In this document: positions 22,565-33,939 of the stretch, piece by piece
Position numbering within the stretch: the first letter of the stretch is position 1
How the letters are laid out: each line of letters starts with the position of its first letter
NCBI GenBank assembly: GCA_949825065.1
Contig: OX463855.1
Coordinates: 36,975,144 to 37,039,143, forward strand
DNA: 64,000 bases
Reading direction: 5' to 3'
Source of the DNA: Odontocerum albicorne
Lineage: Eukaryota > Arthropoda > Insecta > Trichoptera > Odontoceridae
Position numbers and translations under genes: made by a program
The notes under the pieces: generated by a model
The model's input: the letters and a program-made list of their open reading frames with translations, nothing else
What the model was told of the DNA's origin: nothing
Databases searched by the model: none

Positions 22565-22800
22565 AACATATATCGTACTCTATACATCAGCCGTAAGTTC
22601 ACATCCATTCCTAATCACTTCATTCCGTATTCTGTCATGCACTGTTACCCCGTGTACTTTTTTATAAGTGCACGCATTTCTACAACATTTATTCGGCTCT
22701 TTTTAGTATTTTCCATACCAAAGTTTCACTACCATACATTAAAATTGGTACTAAAATACTGTTGTGGACTATCATCTTAGCAAGTTGATAGTCCACAACT
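22565..22800 (-). mobile_element. RTE-A fragment
   Basis: Forward-strand words CATTCCGTATTCTGTCATGC, CGCATTTCTACAACATTTAT and ACTGTTGTGGACTATC are the complement of the HGATMYDRM and PRRR region of RTE-A (compare 44.7-45.3 kb). Confidence 0.55.
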
Positions 22801-23190
22801 GTATTTTACAGACAGTTCTTTTCGATATGCTATTCCTTATTTCTAGATGTTTCATGGACACAACGACAAACAAATGATTATATGTGAAGACCTTAAAATC
22901 TCAGAGAGACATGGAAGGCATGGAAAGACTTATGGTCACTGGTACTGTGGAGCGTTCTATGAGCAGATGAAGACCGCGAATGCGCTGGAGCCACCAGATG
23001 AAGAGTGCTACGGAACTATATTTAACAAAAGGCTCTGCCGGTAGCTTTATATTAGGTAAGACTGGATATGAACGAGCACCATTTCAGTATGGGTCACGTT
23101 CAGCATTATTAAGCATAGCGCAAATTACATCGTCTCAGTTTTGAACATAATAAATTAATTTTACTATTTGTGAAACCACCGTACTGCATT
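22801..23190. other. unassigned stretch
   Basis: The 65-residue frame at 22847-23044 has no family match that I can see. Confidence 0.35.
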
Positions 23191-23194
23191 AGAA

Positions 23195-23560
23195 ATGCAT
23201 ACATTGCGAGGAATACGTAGGGTGACAATATGTGACAGAATGCGGAATGAAGTGATTAGAGGTGAATATGAAGATAAAGAAGAAGTTTTGAAATAGTTGG
23301 GGCATGTAGAACAAATGAACAAAGAAAGACTAACAAAACCAATATATTGTCCAACTGTGACTAGAAGGCGTAGTAGAGAACACTCAATAAAAGTCTGGTT
23401 GGATCAAGTGAATGATAGTTTGAAAGAAATTCAGAGAACTCTTAGGAGTAAAATCAGAAAATGTATGGATATGGAAAAAACGAAGGGTGTGTGTCGATGT
23501 TGGAAAGTCTATCGTTATATTCTCTCTGCTTATCCCGATAGAGAAATGGCGTGTTAGTGT
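23195..23560 (+). pseudogene. RTE-A C-terminal remnant
   Basis: Plus-strand frame (23297-23557) reads RREHSIKVWLDQVNDSLKE and MDMEKTKGVCRCWKVYRY. Upstream GTGACAATATGTGACAGAAT is the TMYDRM part. Several stops, including TAG at 23295. Confidence 0.7.
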
Positions 23561-23929
23561 GTGTCTTTGAAACCACCGTAATCAATTTTAAATTACTACA
23601 AAAAATACTTGACGAAAAAACCTATATTATAATTACTTAAGGGGTTAACACATCATTATCTTAACATGCTTTAAAAAATAATTTACTTATGAGGTTGTTA
23701 ATACCCCTAAAATAAAAAAAAATAACAAAAGGTACAAAGGGAGAGATATTCGTACACAAAGGATTCAGAACTTTTCCTTGGATGCTTCAAATAAACAAAA
23801 AAAGACTTGTTTTTTGGGATGGATCCTTTTTTCAAATGATCTTTATTATTTTTAGTTGTATACATTAAAAAAACTGGAAAAACAATTTATTTTTAATAAA
23901 AAAATTACTTTGTTTTTCCACTAATTACA

Positions 23930-24425
23930 TTTATCTCCACTACACGTGTTTCTTTGAGGCTAACTTCAGGTGGAATGAGTCTCGGAATAGGAGATAGAAA
24001 CACGTGTAGCGGGAATCAATGTAAGTGAGATAACAAATTAATTATTATTGGTTTAATTTGTCGAGATCATTTCGCCTGACGAGAGCCTCGAGATAGAAGG
24101 TACAAACATGTGTAGCGGTGATTAATATAATTAATACAATAAAACAAAACAGAGTAATTTATGGTTAAATATTATAATATTGTGTTACATAAAGTTAAAG
24201 CAGAAACCTTTGACACGTTTTATGGTTTATTTTAAATATCAAAAAGAGCTTCGAGTTACGAGATAGAAAACGGTGTAGGGAGGATTAATGTAATTAGTTG
24301 AATAAAAAGTAATTTATTGTTAACTATTATATTTTAATATAGAAATACACAAAGTAAAAGCCGAAGCCTATGACGCGTTTTCATACTTCAATCCTGTAAA
24401 ATTATCAACCCGGTTTTTTATTCGT
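23930..24425. repeat. degenerate ~165-bp repeat, about 3 units
   Basis: Units share GAGATAGAAACACGTGTAGC, GGATTAATGTAATTA, AGTAATTTATTGTTA and CCGAAGCCTATGACG-like words. A related single unit lies at 28530-28650. No coding potential. Confidence 0.6.
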
Positions 24426-24599
24426 ATTGTACCCTTTGAAATCTTGAAACTGGTGATTCGGACATATTGAAGAACGTGACTGGGAGATAACATTGCCTTA
24501 GGCTCTTCGAGTTTTAGAACCACTGTGTAAGAATGAAATTTTTTATCGTTATCGCATATGTTGGCAATACTACTTACGTGTAAGCATTGTATTTTTGGG

Positions 24600-24682
24600 T
24601 ATCATAGAGAATCGAATACGAAACCCCCGGACGGAAGTCAAGCGTTTTACCTAATAGGCCACTGAGTTTGTCGTCAGTGAAA
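24600..24682 (-). mobile_element. SINE-1 head fragment
   Basis: The complementary strand has GACGACAAACTCAGTGGCCT, ATTAGGTAAAACGC (A-box-like) and TTCGTATTCGATTC (B-box-like). The body and tail are missing. Confidence 0.5.
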
Positions 24683-24771
24683 TGGGTATTATATAGATAA
24701 ATTCCATAGTTAATAATGTTATTTTTATGGGTTAAGAGTAGAGGTAAACAGATGACCAAATTAAGGATTTG

Positions 24772-25042
24772 ATTGAGTGTAACCAGCGTCATACGACACG
24801 AGAGATTGAGTGTAACCAGCGTCATACGACACGAGATATTGAGTGTAACCAGCGTCATACGACACGAGAGATTGAGTGTAACCAGCGTCATACGATATGA
24901 GAGATTGAGTGTAACCAGCGTCATACGACACGAGATATTGAGTGTAACCAGCGTCATACGACACGAGAAATTGAGTGTAACCAGCGTCATACGACACGAG
25001 AAATTGAGTGTAACCAGCGTCATACGACACGAGAGATTGCTG
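24772..25042. repeat. 33-bp minisatellite, ~8 units
   Basis: Unit GATTGAGTGTAACCAGCGTC plus ATACGACACGAGA. The unit is 11 codons long, so three overlapping open frames on both strands arise by chance and should not be read as genes. Confidence 0.95.
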
Positions 25043-25460
25043 AGATACTGAAAATATCAAAAACAGATTTACATAATAATGATCTTAATTTCAAAACTTT
25101 GCCTTTTAATTTGAGCTAAAAAAATTATTTAACCTTCCTGATAACCTATCATAATATTAAATAATCGGTCAGTATAAAAAAACAGACATTTGGCTTCCGA
25201 ATTCTTGTGTGGTCCACATCAACTGTTTGGTACATTTTAAATAGCCCTTAAATTCAACCCCTATGTTTTTGGTACGTGTTCCTCATTTCCGATCATAATT
25301 ATAATATATTCAGAAACCCTTTACATCCGCATTGAAATTGTAAAAAATGTATCATATGGTGTACACGGGACAGACTTTTGTTAGAGCCTTTTAGGATGAG
25401 CTCAGAACATCAAATTTATACGAGCGTCAAATTATCAAATATTGTATTGAATTGTATTCC
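25043..25460. other. unassigned AT-rich stretch
   Basis: No recognised feature. Confidence 0.4.
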
Positions 25461-25464
25461 TTGT

Positions 25465-25658
25465 CATCATTGTTGGGCCTCGAAGTCGAAGATACCCACG
25501 CTATTCCATCTTCACTTCAATTGGAACGCGAATCAGTACTAATTCTTTCTTATTTAAATAAGTTAGCCGTTACACACCAGCAAAATCACCGATCACACCG
25601 CTGTACTGGATCCGATGCCACACCGTAGTGAGACGATCGAAGCACATTGGCGTGTTTT
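25465..25658 (-). repeat. CGATCG dispersed repeat
   Basis: The complementary strand reads CGCCAATGTGCTTCGATCG, ATCCAGTACAGCGGTGTG, TTTGCTGGTGTGTAACGG and, further on, CTTCGACTTCGAGGCCC. It follows SINE-2 on that strand. Confidence 0.6.
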
Positions 25659-25659
25659 T

Positions 25660-25808
25660 TTATAAAGAATAGATATGAACAAAGTCATAAGTATATCCTC
25701 AAATATTAGAGAGATAACGCTTGTGTCATTCGAGGGAAGTAGAACAGCACGAATTTCGAACTAACGACCTTCCGCACAGAAATCCAATGCGTTACCGCGC
25801 GGCTATGC
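25660..25808 (-). mobile_element. SINE-2 copy (tRNA-derived)
   Basis: The complementary strand starts GCATAGCCGCGCGGTAACGC (A-box-like), then GGTCGTTAGTTCGAAAT (B-box-like), CCTCGAATGACACAAGC and GACTTTGTTCATATCTATTC, and an A-rich end. Same family as 53.1 kb. Confidence 0.65.
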
Positions 25809-25965
25809 ATCTCAGCATATTTCCATGTCAAAGTTTATTTTACACGCATCAAAGTTGACACTAGATTACTGTTGTTGGCATGTCATCTCAGCAGATTTTG
25901 ATAATATTTGGTTTCAATTATATGAATATTTCATACAACTCGAACTGGGTAGTAAAAAACGACCT

Positions 25966-26100
25966 CCGAGACCTAATTGGTAAAAAGTCTGACTTGCGAC
26001 CCTGAGGTTGCGTGTTTGATTCCCCTTGAAACCCAGATTTTGTTAAAAAAAACTATTCCATTCTAGTTTTCATTCAAGGCTTGTTTAACATCATGTGTGT
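25966..26100 (+). mobile_element. SINE-1 copy
   Basis: GACCTCCGAGACCTAATTGG gives the A box, GTTGCGTGTTTGATTCC the B box, then ACCCAGATTTTGTT and CATTCTAGTTTTCATTCAAG. The LINE-like tail is lost. Confidence 0.65.
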
Positions 26101-26289
26101 CGCGATTGAAAAGTTTGGCGCTCTTTTCTCTCTTATTACCCTGAAAGAGAGGCGTTATATGTACTCGTAAGTATTTATATTCATAAAATAAATCAATATT
26201 TTTCTTCTTTTTCCTTCTTTCGTTTGGTATCCTTCAACATATCCGAATAGGTAAGAGCGTGGCTGGGAGATAATACTACCGCACTGTTA

Positions 26290-26510
26290 CTATAGATCGG
26301 AAATTTTAGGACGAGCCCTGTGACAGCTCACAAATTGGCCCCAATACAACCTTGTAACGATGTTCAGTAATTTTAATTATTTTACCAACTTTAATATAAG
26401 CCTCAATTCTAATAAATAGCAAGTTATTTAGGTAAATACATTAGATAAGGTTATATTGGGGCAAATTTGTGAGCTGTCACAGGACTCATCCTAGAATTTC
26501 CGAACTATAG
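26290..26510. mobile_element. foldback MITE, short form (221 bp)
   Basis: About 57 bp at each end are inverted and nearly identical. Left CGGAAATTTTAGGACGAGCC matches the complement of GGACTCATCCTAGAATTTCC on the right, and both continue through CTGTGACAGCTCACAAATT. Both ends show CTATAG, so the exact target duplication is ambiguous. The centre matches the long form at 31526-32096. Confidence 0.85.
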
Positions 26511-26544
26511 ACGAACTATTTTACCTAATTGGGACCCTTTTTAG

Positions 26545-26622
26545 ATAACATTGGTAATCGAATCCGGAACCCGCGGGTGGAAGTCTAATATTTTGTAAAT
26601 TAGGCCATGAAGGTCGTCGTAC
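26545..26622 (-). mobile_element. SINE-1 head fragment
   Basis: Complementary strand has GACGACCTTCATGGCCTAAT (A box) and GGGTTCCGGATTCGATTACC (B box). Confidence 0.55.
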
Positions 26623-27585
26623 GTAAATATTGAATTAAATTTAAGTATATTTTGAACTATACAACGTCTATTGAAATTTTGGTCTAACATTATATGCAAG
26701 TAAATAAACCAATGTAAGAATTTTATCACTAGACCAGAGGGTCTAGTACTGATTTCAGTTTACAGACATTAAAATCATCAAACCTTCAATAAAAACCAAA
26801 TAATTGATTCTAAGATAAACACAGTCTAATAAACCACTCCAGTTCATACTCGAATATTTTTCATATAAGTTTAGGAAGACTTTAACAATGTCCATAATTA
26901 TTTCCTTTACTTCTACAGCTTAACCGTGAAAGATTAGAAAGAAATTTATTTAATTGCTAACGGAAATTCAATATTCAATAATATTAGAAAAAAAAACGGA
27001 TATCGGCAATAACTTTTAGGGTGCGATAGATCTTTAAGCTAGCCCTGTTAATTTATGAATATCATTGATAACTTAAACCCTACCCAGTAGTTTAATATCA
27101 AAAGATATCAATGGGGGGGGGTTGCTATTATTATATTAAACCCCATACTTAGAGCGTGTACTTAATATCCATTAATACCTACCTTTAAAATGCAATTATG
27201 TTACTAAGCCATAGAATTAAAATGATATGAATACTCGCTCTACTAGATATGAGGCGTAACACCTGGTTTGGCATGACTTGCATAAAACATTATGTTCATA
27301 TAAACCCGGCTACATAGCTTCGTGATATTTTAATCGTTAGTAGCTGAAGGGTTAATGTATGTGCATATAAAATTAACGTATTTTTCGTAAAAAGGATCTA
27401 ACCCACATTTTATATTTTTTTGAGATGTTTTAGTCAACTACGATATTACAATGACATAAAAAAAGTATTTTGTAAGTTAGATACTTTTCGTATATCATAT
27501 TTACGTCTACAGTACGAGTATGTTTGACTTATTAAAAAGGGCAGAAATTTCAGCTCAATTTTGTTTTTGACGAACAAATTTTATT
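26623..27585. other. unassigned AT-rich stretch
   Basis: No gene or element recognised. TACGAGTA occurs at 27513-27520. Confidence 0.4.
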
Positions 27586-28115
27586 CTTCTTCTTCTTCGA
27601 TGAATCTACAGCTCATATCCGGTCTTGGCTTCCATCAATCATCGACTCCAACTCCTCCTGTCTCCCGCCGCGGCCTTCCAATATATCACTTGTAGCAGTT
27701 GGGCCGCGTCCTTTTTCACTTCATCCTCCTATCGCATCCTAGGTCTACCGACCTTTCTTCTTCCGCCCGGAGGCCCCTCAAGGATTCTCTTAGGTACCCG
27801 TGATGACGGCATTCTCTGCACATGCCCAGCCCATCTCAGCCTGCTCAGTCTGGCATGTACAGAGAGCTTTATAGATGTTACACAGTTCATCATTGTATCT
27901 TATTCTCCAGGTTTCGCCATCGTTCACGAGCCCCAGGATTTTACGTAACACTCTCCTCTCAATTGCGTCCAGCATCTCTGCGGATCTTGCTGTCATCGTC
28001 CACGCTTCGCACCCGTATGTCACTACTGTCCTAATTATGGTCTTGTCAAATTTTATTCTCTTATTTATTTTGTAGGGCTGGGTATTATGACGGAGCTTTT
28101 GCTGTTGCTGGTCTT
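27586..28115 (-). pseudogene. RTE-C LINE C-terminal region
   Basis: The minus frame from about 28110 reads FDKTIIRTVVTYGCEAWTMT, then AIERRVLRKILGL and WRIRYNDELCNIYK. After a frameshift it gives GRRKVGRP and MEAKTGYELY-like text near 27720-27620, and ends in an (TTC)n run on the plus strand. YGCEAW, RRVLRKI and RIR.N.EL are typical of the RTE-like post-palm region. The copy at 38.0-38.5 kb is its better relative. Confidence 0.75.
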
Positions 28116-28250
28116 GTGGCATGGAATTAACTGCCTCAAAGTGTTAAAAATATGAGATGCGTGTGCAGCTTTTAAGATTACACTTGAGAACAACTCTTTT
28201 TGGGAGGTTTTATAAAAAAATATGATTATGTCACTACACCTGTTCACTAC
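28116..28250 (+). pseudogene. LINE C-terminal end (LP.SV..M..FK type)
   Basis: Plus-strand reading gives INCLKVLKI, a stop, then CAAFKITLENNSFWEVL. It aligns with 51537-51660 (LPQSVKDMSDV then SFRKHLKTSHFGKSY). This is the usual ending of CR1/Jockey-like reverse transcriptases. Both copies are very short. Confidence 0.5.
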
Positions 28251-28914
28251 ACTCCATATTATGTATTAATATCACGTATCGAAAGATTTACAATGGGTTC
28301 TTTGAAGTTCGTCTTCGTTTGGAAAACCTTCTGCAGTTTTCTTAAAAAATATTTTTTAAAAAACATATGAAGAATTTAAAATTACAATGGTGTCATGTAG
28401 AGCCTGTATTGTGAATGAAAATCAATAAATATTGACAATTCATGACAAACCTAAATTACTGATCTAAAAAATCAAATACTATGAAAGACACTTGGCTTAG
28501 AAAAGGGTGCAGGAGAGTACAAACCATGATCTCAAGTAGGAAGTAAGACACGTGTAGCGGGGATTATTTTAATTTGTAGAATAACAAAGTCATTGTTCAA
28601 TATTCCAATAGGGAGTTCCACAAATTAAAAACCGAAATCTTTGATAAGTTATGAATTAATAATTTAACCTAAACGTTATTTCATTATCTGATACTGAACT
28701 ATTGCTCTCGTTCATTTATTTTTGAAGGCCGAAAAAATAAACAAATAAGTATTTATTTGTATAAAATTCAAGAACAATATTCTAAATAAAAACAAATGTG
28801 AGATACAAAAGAAAAATCAAATCAATCAAAAGAAAAATAAAGTTTACATATGTTTTTCGTTCACTTTTCTCTTGATATTTTAAATACTTGTACTGTATTG
28901 TATTACACTTTCGT

Positions 28915-29100
28915 TGTATATAGTATAATCTGGCAGACTTATTGCCATGTGGAAATTTCTTCCAACCAAACAGAAATATATTAAAGACTTTCAATGAAAA
29001 CCAGACTTGAATCCTTTTGTTAAAAAATCTGGGTTCCAACAGGAATTTAACCCGTAACCTTTACTGTCAGCATCAGGAATAAACTTATCATTTACACCAG
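28915..29100 (-). mobile_element. SINE-1 copy
   Basis: Forward marks ATAATCTGGCAGACTTATTG, CTTCCAACCAAACAG, AAACCAGACTTGAATCC and TCTGGGTTCCAACAGGAATT match the complement of SINE-1. The A-box end is weak. Confidence 0.65.
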
Positions 29101-29339
29101 AATTGCACCCTCACTGTATTCATTTCACCAACAACTATAAAAACGGTATATCTTCTTTAAATGAGGTCTCCTTTATCTCTGCCCTTTTTTTTCTAACCCC
29201 TTTTACCTCCTTGTGTTACCTACCTTTATTTTTAAATAATATTTAATATTATAATATTATTATTATTATTAAATGACATACTACAATCGATTAGGTCTTA
29301 AAGTAAAAACCATTTGGTAAGGGATGAATTAAGCACATG

Positions 29340-29425
29340 AATTAGGGTAGGCAGAGAGGATAGAATGCCTGAATTCCCAATCCCGACAAACATTATTAGC
29401 CCCTTCTACGTATACACGTATACTC
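29340..29425 (-). mobile_element. RTE-A 3' tail fragment
   Basis: Contains GGGTAGGCAGAGAGGATAGA and CCCGACAAACATTATTAGCC, ending at the TACTCGTA octamer at 29421-29428. Confidence 0.5.
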
Positions 29426-29454
29426 GTATATCCATATAAGTTAGTTAATTAGAC

Positions 29455-29920
29455 AACTGTTAGTCAAATGCTCTGTTTGGTCAGTGTTATTGCATGTAGT
29501 GAAATCATGGACCCTCAAAGTAAGTAGTATGAACCGACTGGAAGCATTCGAAATGTGGATGCACCGGAGATTGCTACAGATACCCTGGACGGATATGGTC
29601 AGCAGCACAAGGGTTCTTCAAAGAGCCAAAGTTATAGAGAGTTGCTGACTAATATTAAAATCCGAAAGGTGTCTATTTGGGTCATGTGTTTAGAGGAGCA
29701 AAGTACAAATTACTGCACCTGATCATCCAGGGAAAAAAAAGAGGGTCGAAGAGGTGTTGGCAGGAGGCAAATCTCCTGGCTCCGCAATATACGTGATTGG
29801 ACTGGTATAAGGAGCGCTGCAGATCTTTTTCGGGCTGCCGGGGACAAAAATACCTACTCTCAGGTGATATTCAACGTTGAGAGACCTGACATGACACTGA
29901 GAAGAAGAAGATCCATGTAA
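29455..29920 (+). pseudogene. RTE-D LINE C-terminal region, copy 1
   Basis: Near-identical in layout to 56.27-56.77 kb. Words TGGTCAGTGTTATTGCATG, CGAAATGTGGATGCACCGG, ACGGATATGGTCAGCAG and TTGGGTCATGTGTTTAGAGG encode WSVLLH.V.S.TL, EMWMHRR and LGHVFRG in shifting frames. The end, ATGACACTGAGAAGAAGAAG, is the family's AAG-rich tail. There are small insertions or deletions. Confidence 0.75.
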
Positions 29921-29954
29921 GGTACTATACGGTCCATAAGAATTATATTTACAA

Positions 29955-30520
29955 TCCATAAATTGTTATTAAAATTATAAAAAACTCTTGGTTAATTTGG
30001 TGTGAAACATTTATGGTGCCAAGACACAAGGTTTAATTTATTTGAAGTATTTTGTAGAAAATATTGAATGATTGATTTGAAGTATTTTGTAGAAAATATT
30101 CAACGATTGATTTGAAGTATTTTGTAGAAAATGTTCAATGATTGATTTGAAGTATTTTGTAGAAAATATTCAATGATTGAGGTATTTTTCAAAGGTCTGA
30201 ATTGTTGCATAAATTGTTATTAAAATTTAAAAAAAACTCTTAGTTAATTTATTGTGAAACATATCTATTGCCAAGACACAAGGTTTAATTGATTTGAAGT
30301 ATTTTGTAGAAAATATTCAGTGATTGATTTGAAGTATTTTGTAGAAAATATTCAATGATTGATTTGACGTATTTTGTAGAAAATATTCAATGATTGATTT
30401 GAAGTATTTTGCAGAAAATATTCAATGATTGATTTGAAGCATTTTGTAGAAAATATTCAATGATTGATTTGAAGTATTTTGTAGAAAATATTCAATGATT
30501 GATATATTTTTCAAAGGTCT
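29955..30520. repeat. 35-bp minisatellite inside a ~250-bp duplication
   Basis: Unit TTGATTTGAAGTATTTTGTA plus GAAAATATTCAATGA. Two blocks (30044-30190 and 30290-30505) are each preceded by a shared ~80-bp lead (AATTGTTATTAAAATT, CCAAGACACAAGGTTTAATT), so the whole unit was duplicated after the minisatellite began. Confidence 0.9.
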
Positions 30521-30769
30521 GAATTGTTCGTAGTTTTAATCAAGATTACGATGGTACCATTACCAACTGAATAGTTATTACTTTTCCTCTTTAATATAAA
30601 ATTAATATTGAATTTCAGCTTTATTCTTGTTGGCTAAAACCAATTTTAAAAATGATTTTTTTATGAACCATGAGAAATGCGATTGATTGTTTTCCGTTCT
30701 TGGTGTTGTAGGAGAATTCTTTAGTATATTTTTTCTTTAATTATGTAGGGAATACCGACCTCCCTAAAT

Positions 30770-31330
30770 ATTGTCAACATGCACGGTCAACGACCGATGA
30801 ATCAACCTTTGAATATGTACAAAGATCACATACTAGAACGTCAATACTGTTTACACGAAAATAATATTTACATCGCATTCCACGGTAGAAAGAGAACGCA
30901 TCGCGTGTCTCACCGTTTCGGCAATAAATACTCTACCCACTATATCATTGGCAACGTCTGCGACCACCTCGGAACGCACAGGAGTGAGATCAAGATATAC
31001 CGCGGACTCATTCACGCGCCCCGTTCTGAAATTGTATATATACCTACTTATCGACAAATAAAGAGACTTGTTATTATTCACTTGACCATTCATCGCTGTT
31101 TACTATTTATTGATTATTCACTCTCACTTTTTCGCATTCCTGAATCGACTTATTTTATTTTCAATACAAAACAAATCAAAATCATCACAACGTATCAAAT
31201 TAAGCATCCCGCTAAATTGATGACCCCGAACGAAAAGGAACACAAAATTCGACTAAAGCGAATACAGATATGTCAACAACATCATCATCAGCACGTCCTA
31301 CTAGGACACACGCTAAAATAAAAAAAATTG
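30770..31330 (+). mobile_element. LTR-like block, copy 2, with start of internal region
   Basis: Begins TGTCAACATGCACGGTCAAC, carries TGTATATATACCTAC (TATA-like), AATAAAGAGAC and TTTTTCGCATTCC. Near 31218 it reads TTGATGACCCCGAACG, like the junction after the LTR in insect Gypsy/mag-type elements. A short frame then starts MSTTSSSARPTRTHAK and soon stops. The 180-residue frame at 30779-31321 runs through the LTR itself and is not a credible protein. The remnant seems to be one LTR plus the first bases of the internal region. Confidence 0.55.
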
Positions 31331-31525
31331 ATTCTTTAACAATGTAGAATAACCCTTTTTATAATTCATATATTTAGTCCGAAAGCACATTGGTGAAAAT
31401 TATTGTAATATTAAATATTTAATTTCCCATTAAGTTTAAAAATGTTTTTTTTTAAATTTATTAGGAAGACAGATTATGTATGTATTTATGTGTAAAAAAT
31501 AGGTGCTGTCATAGTTAGAGTATAT

Positions 31526-32096
31526 TATACTAGAGAAAATGTAGCATGGTCCATGTGACAGTTCACAAATTTGCACCAATACAACATTGTAACGACGTTC
31601 AGTAATTTTAAATATTTTATCAATTTTAATATAAGCCTTGATTCTAATAAATAACAAGTTATTTAGGTAAATACATTACACAAAACTAACAATAATGACA
31701 ATTTAATACATCTTGTTACAAATTAGCAAAAAGGTGGCAGTTTGTTAAAATCGAATAATATTTGGTGACGTTTGTCAAAAGTCACTACGTTAGTTTGCAT
31801 TGGCTAGGGATGGGGCATACGATAATTGGATTTTCGATTTTTTTATACCTAAAATTAAATGTTCGTAATTAGTATTAATTCACAGTGGATCTTGGCCTAT
31901 TTAAAGATATATACAAATCATACAATACATTAGAAAGTCATTATAATGAAAATTAGGAATTAAAACAGTTTAAAGAAAAACTATTTTTCGATTTATAAAA
32001 AAACGATTCGATTTGTAAAAAAAAACGATTTTTCCCATCCCTTTGAGACATGACGTTTCAAACGTCACAGGAACCATCCTACATTTTCTCAAGTAT
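31526..32096. mobile_element. foldback MITE, long form (571 bp)
   Basis: Left TATACTAGAGAAAATGTAGC and the complement of right CTACATTTTCTCAAGTATA are inverted repeats extending about 30 bp (to GTGAC). Positions 31550-31680 match the centre of the 221-bp form. The extra ~400 bp includes an inner block, 31805-32043, bounded by AGGGATGGG and CCCATCCCT, possibly a nested element. No coding region. Confidence 0.75.
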
Positions 32097-32485
32097 AGTT
32101 ATTACTTGATTGAGATCGGAGTTAGAAGATTTATATTTGTGTTTATGATTATTTGACAGTTGTCACATCTTGGTTGTCCTATTACACACAAAATAAGAAT
32201 GGCAAATAATGTATTCATTATAAAAGTGTCGACTTCACTATGAAATAGAAAAACTACCAACATTTATAATGATTAACATACACTTAAAATATTCACATAT
32301 CACTCGCACTTTACACAGTTGCTATGTAAATAGTTTAAGTGAAGTGTTCAGTCAATAAGATAATATAAACTCTGTTTTAAATTTCGTTTCATTCAAATTT
32401 CTCAATTTTAAACATTGCTAGTTTTATTTGAGAAACGGGTTTAACTCGTGTTAAAAATATGCTTTAAATTAATGTTTTTGACTAC
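32097..32485. other. unassigned AT-rich stretch
   Basis: No recognised feature. Confidence 0.4.
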
Positions 32486-32489
32486 GTTT

Positions 32490-32620
32490 ACATACATTTC
32501 ATTACTATCACGCCGTTTTTCTGTCGGGGTAGGCAGAGAGGACGGAGCACCAGCATTTTCATCTTGACACAAATATCGTCTTTTCTACATCCATACAACT
32601 CCTACGTAGTCTTATTGTCC
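32490..32620 (-). mobile_element. RTE-A 3' tail fragment
   Basis: CTATCACGCCGTTTTTCTGT, GGGGTAGGCAGAGAGGACGG and CATCTTGACACAAATATCG in family order. Confidence 0.6.
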
Positions 32621-32800
32621 TGTGGCTATCTCTTCCAAATATAAAGATATTAAAGAAGCCTTTAATGAAAACCAGAATAGAATATATTTTTCAAATCTGG
32701 GTTCTAACGGGAATTGAATCCACATACCCCGGATTGGGAGACGATCAACTTTCCAACTAACATATCTGTTAGTTATGTCATTACTTATGATTGTTTTTAT
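32621..32800 (-). mobile_element. SINE-1 copy
   Basis: Forward marks TGTCCTGTGGCTATCTCTTC, GCCTTTAATGAAAACCAGA and TCTGGGTTCTAACGGGAATT. GAATCC and GGATTGGGAGACGATCAAC follow where the B box and stem lie. The A-box end is degraded. Confidence 0.65.
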
Positions 32801-33310
32801 TATATTGTTGTTTAGCATGTATGCATATCTTTTGATTTCTGTTTAATTCGAATTTGGTCATGGAAGCATTTCTTACTTTGCAGATAAGTATGATTATCAC
32901 AACATCTTGTGCTGCTAGACCAGAGAGATCTTCGGGTAACTCTTTGAAAAAAGCCATCTTAAATTTTCAATTATGTTGTCTTGCACTCTTTTGGTTCACA
33001 CGGCACAGGCGACAGAATTATTTATCTTAAAAGTAAAAAAAAAAAGATTAAAAAAAATTACGTAAAAAAGTTTGAACATTGAAATAGATTGAGTCGTGGT
33101 GTGACGCTTGGATAGCTTCAATTTAAATAAAATAAACGCTTCATTGAGGAAATACAATTCATTATTCACGGTTCATTGTTTAAACCCAAAGGAAGTTGAA
33201 AATGAAGCGTGTGACTTCGGTTCACAATAAGAACCAAAATACTATGTCATCGGGGAAGTGGTTTGTTTTAACGATTAAAGACTTAACCAAGAACAACTGA
33301 GGTGTATTCG
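32801..33310. other. unassigned stretch
   Basis: No gene or element recognised. Confidence 0.4.
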
Positions 33311-33313
33311 TTT

Positions 33314-33385
33314 TGATCAGGGGTAGCCAATCTTTTTCGACCACGTGTCAAAAACCGGTTTTGAATAAAAGTTTTTTTTAAATTA
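33314..33385 (+). mobile_element. possible hAT end fragment
   Basis: CAGGGGTAGCCAATCTTTTT, CGACCACGTG and AAAAACCGG resemble the CAGGGGTGGCCAAACCGTGG terminus of the hAT at 21.4-22.1 kb. No matching second end was found. Confidence 0.35.
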
Positions 33386-33589
33386 ATAGGCATATCAAAA
33401 TTGAAATACCTGAAAATTAGGTAACGTGCTACATTTTTGTTCTAATTTATACAGTGCTGTTTTATATTTTTTTGTGGATATCATTTTCGTCCTGTTAGCA
33501 CTGTATCAAGTATATCTTCGGCTTGTTAATGTGCTGCAACTTCGATCTATTAAAATATATTTTAGGTATACTCGATCTTACCAGCTCGG

Positions 33590-33690
33590 AATCATAGTAG
33601 AAAAAGTTGTGATATTGGAAATCGAACCCATGATCTTTGGTTCGAAAGTCAAACGAGTTAACTACTGAACAATAAGGGTCGATAAATGAA
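33590..33690 (-). mobile_element. tRNA-like SINE head
   Basis: Complementary strand has CCCTTATTGTTCAGTAGTTA, then CAAAGATCATGGGTTCGATT (B box). No SINE-1 tail follows, so the family is uncertain. Confidence 0.4.
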
Positions 33691-33754
33691 TGTTTTATGC
33701 AGATATTTCTTGACTTCATCCTAATTATTTGTTGGAGAGTTTTATTTTTATAAC

Positions 33755-33930
33755 TTACATACTCGTACATACCATAACGCTGTTTCCCTGATGGGGTAGG
33801 TAGATGGGACATATTGCCAGACTTTCTTATCTCGACACACATATTTCGCCCCTTCTACATTAATACATAGAAGGGGCGAAATATGTGTGTCGTAAAATGT
33901 GTGTGTCGTAAAATATGTGTGTCGTCCTGA
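33755..33930 (-). mobile_element. RTE-A 3' tail ending in a perfect 25-bp hairpin
   Basis: Starts with CATACTCGTACATACCATAA and GGGGTAGGTAGATGGGACAT, then TCGACACACATATTTCGCCC. The stretch 33833-33857 is repeated exactly as its complement at 33868-33892 around a 10-nt loop. Three short GTGTGTCGT repeats follow. Confidence 0.8.
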
Positions 33931-33939
33931 AATCTCCAA

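Noticed and set aside
24574..25060. Three overlapping frames with 11-residue repeats
   Set aside because: All come from the 33-bp minisatellite and overlap on both strands. They look like chance open frames.
30779..31321. 180-codon open frame, the longest in the window
   Set aside because: It runs through the promoter-like LTR block and is broken in the other two copies of that block. There is no recognisable domain.
31805..32043. Nested hAT inside the long MITE
   Set aside because: AGGGATGGG ends are inverted, but no 8-bp target duplication was found, so it is mentioned only as possible.
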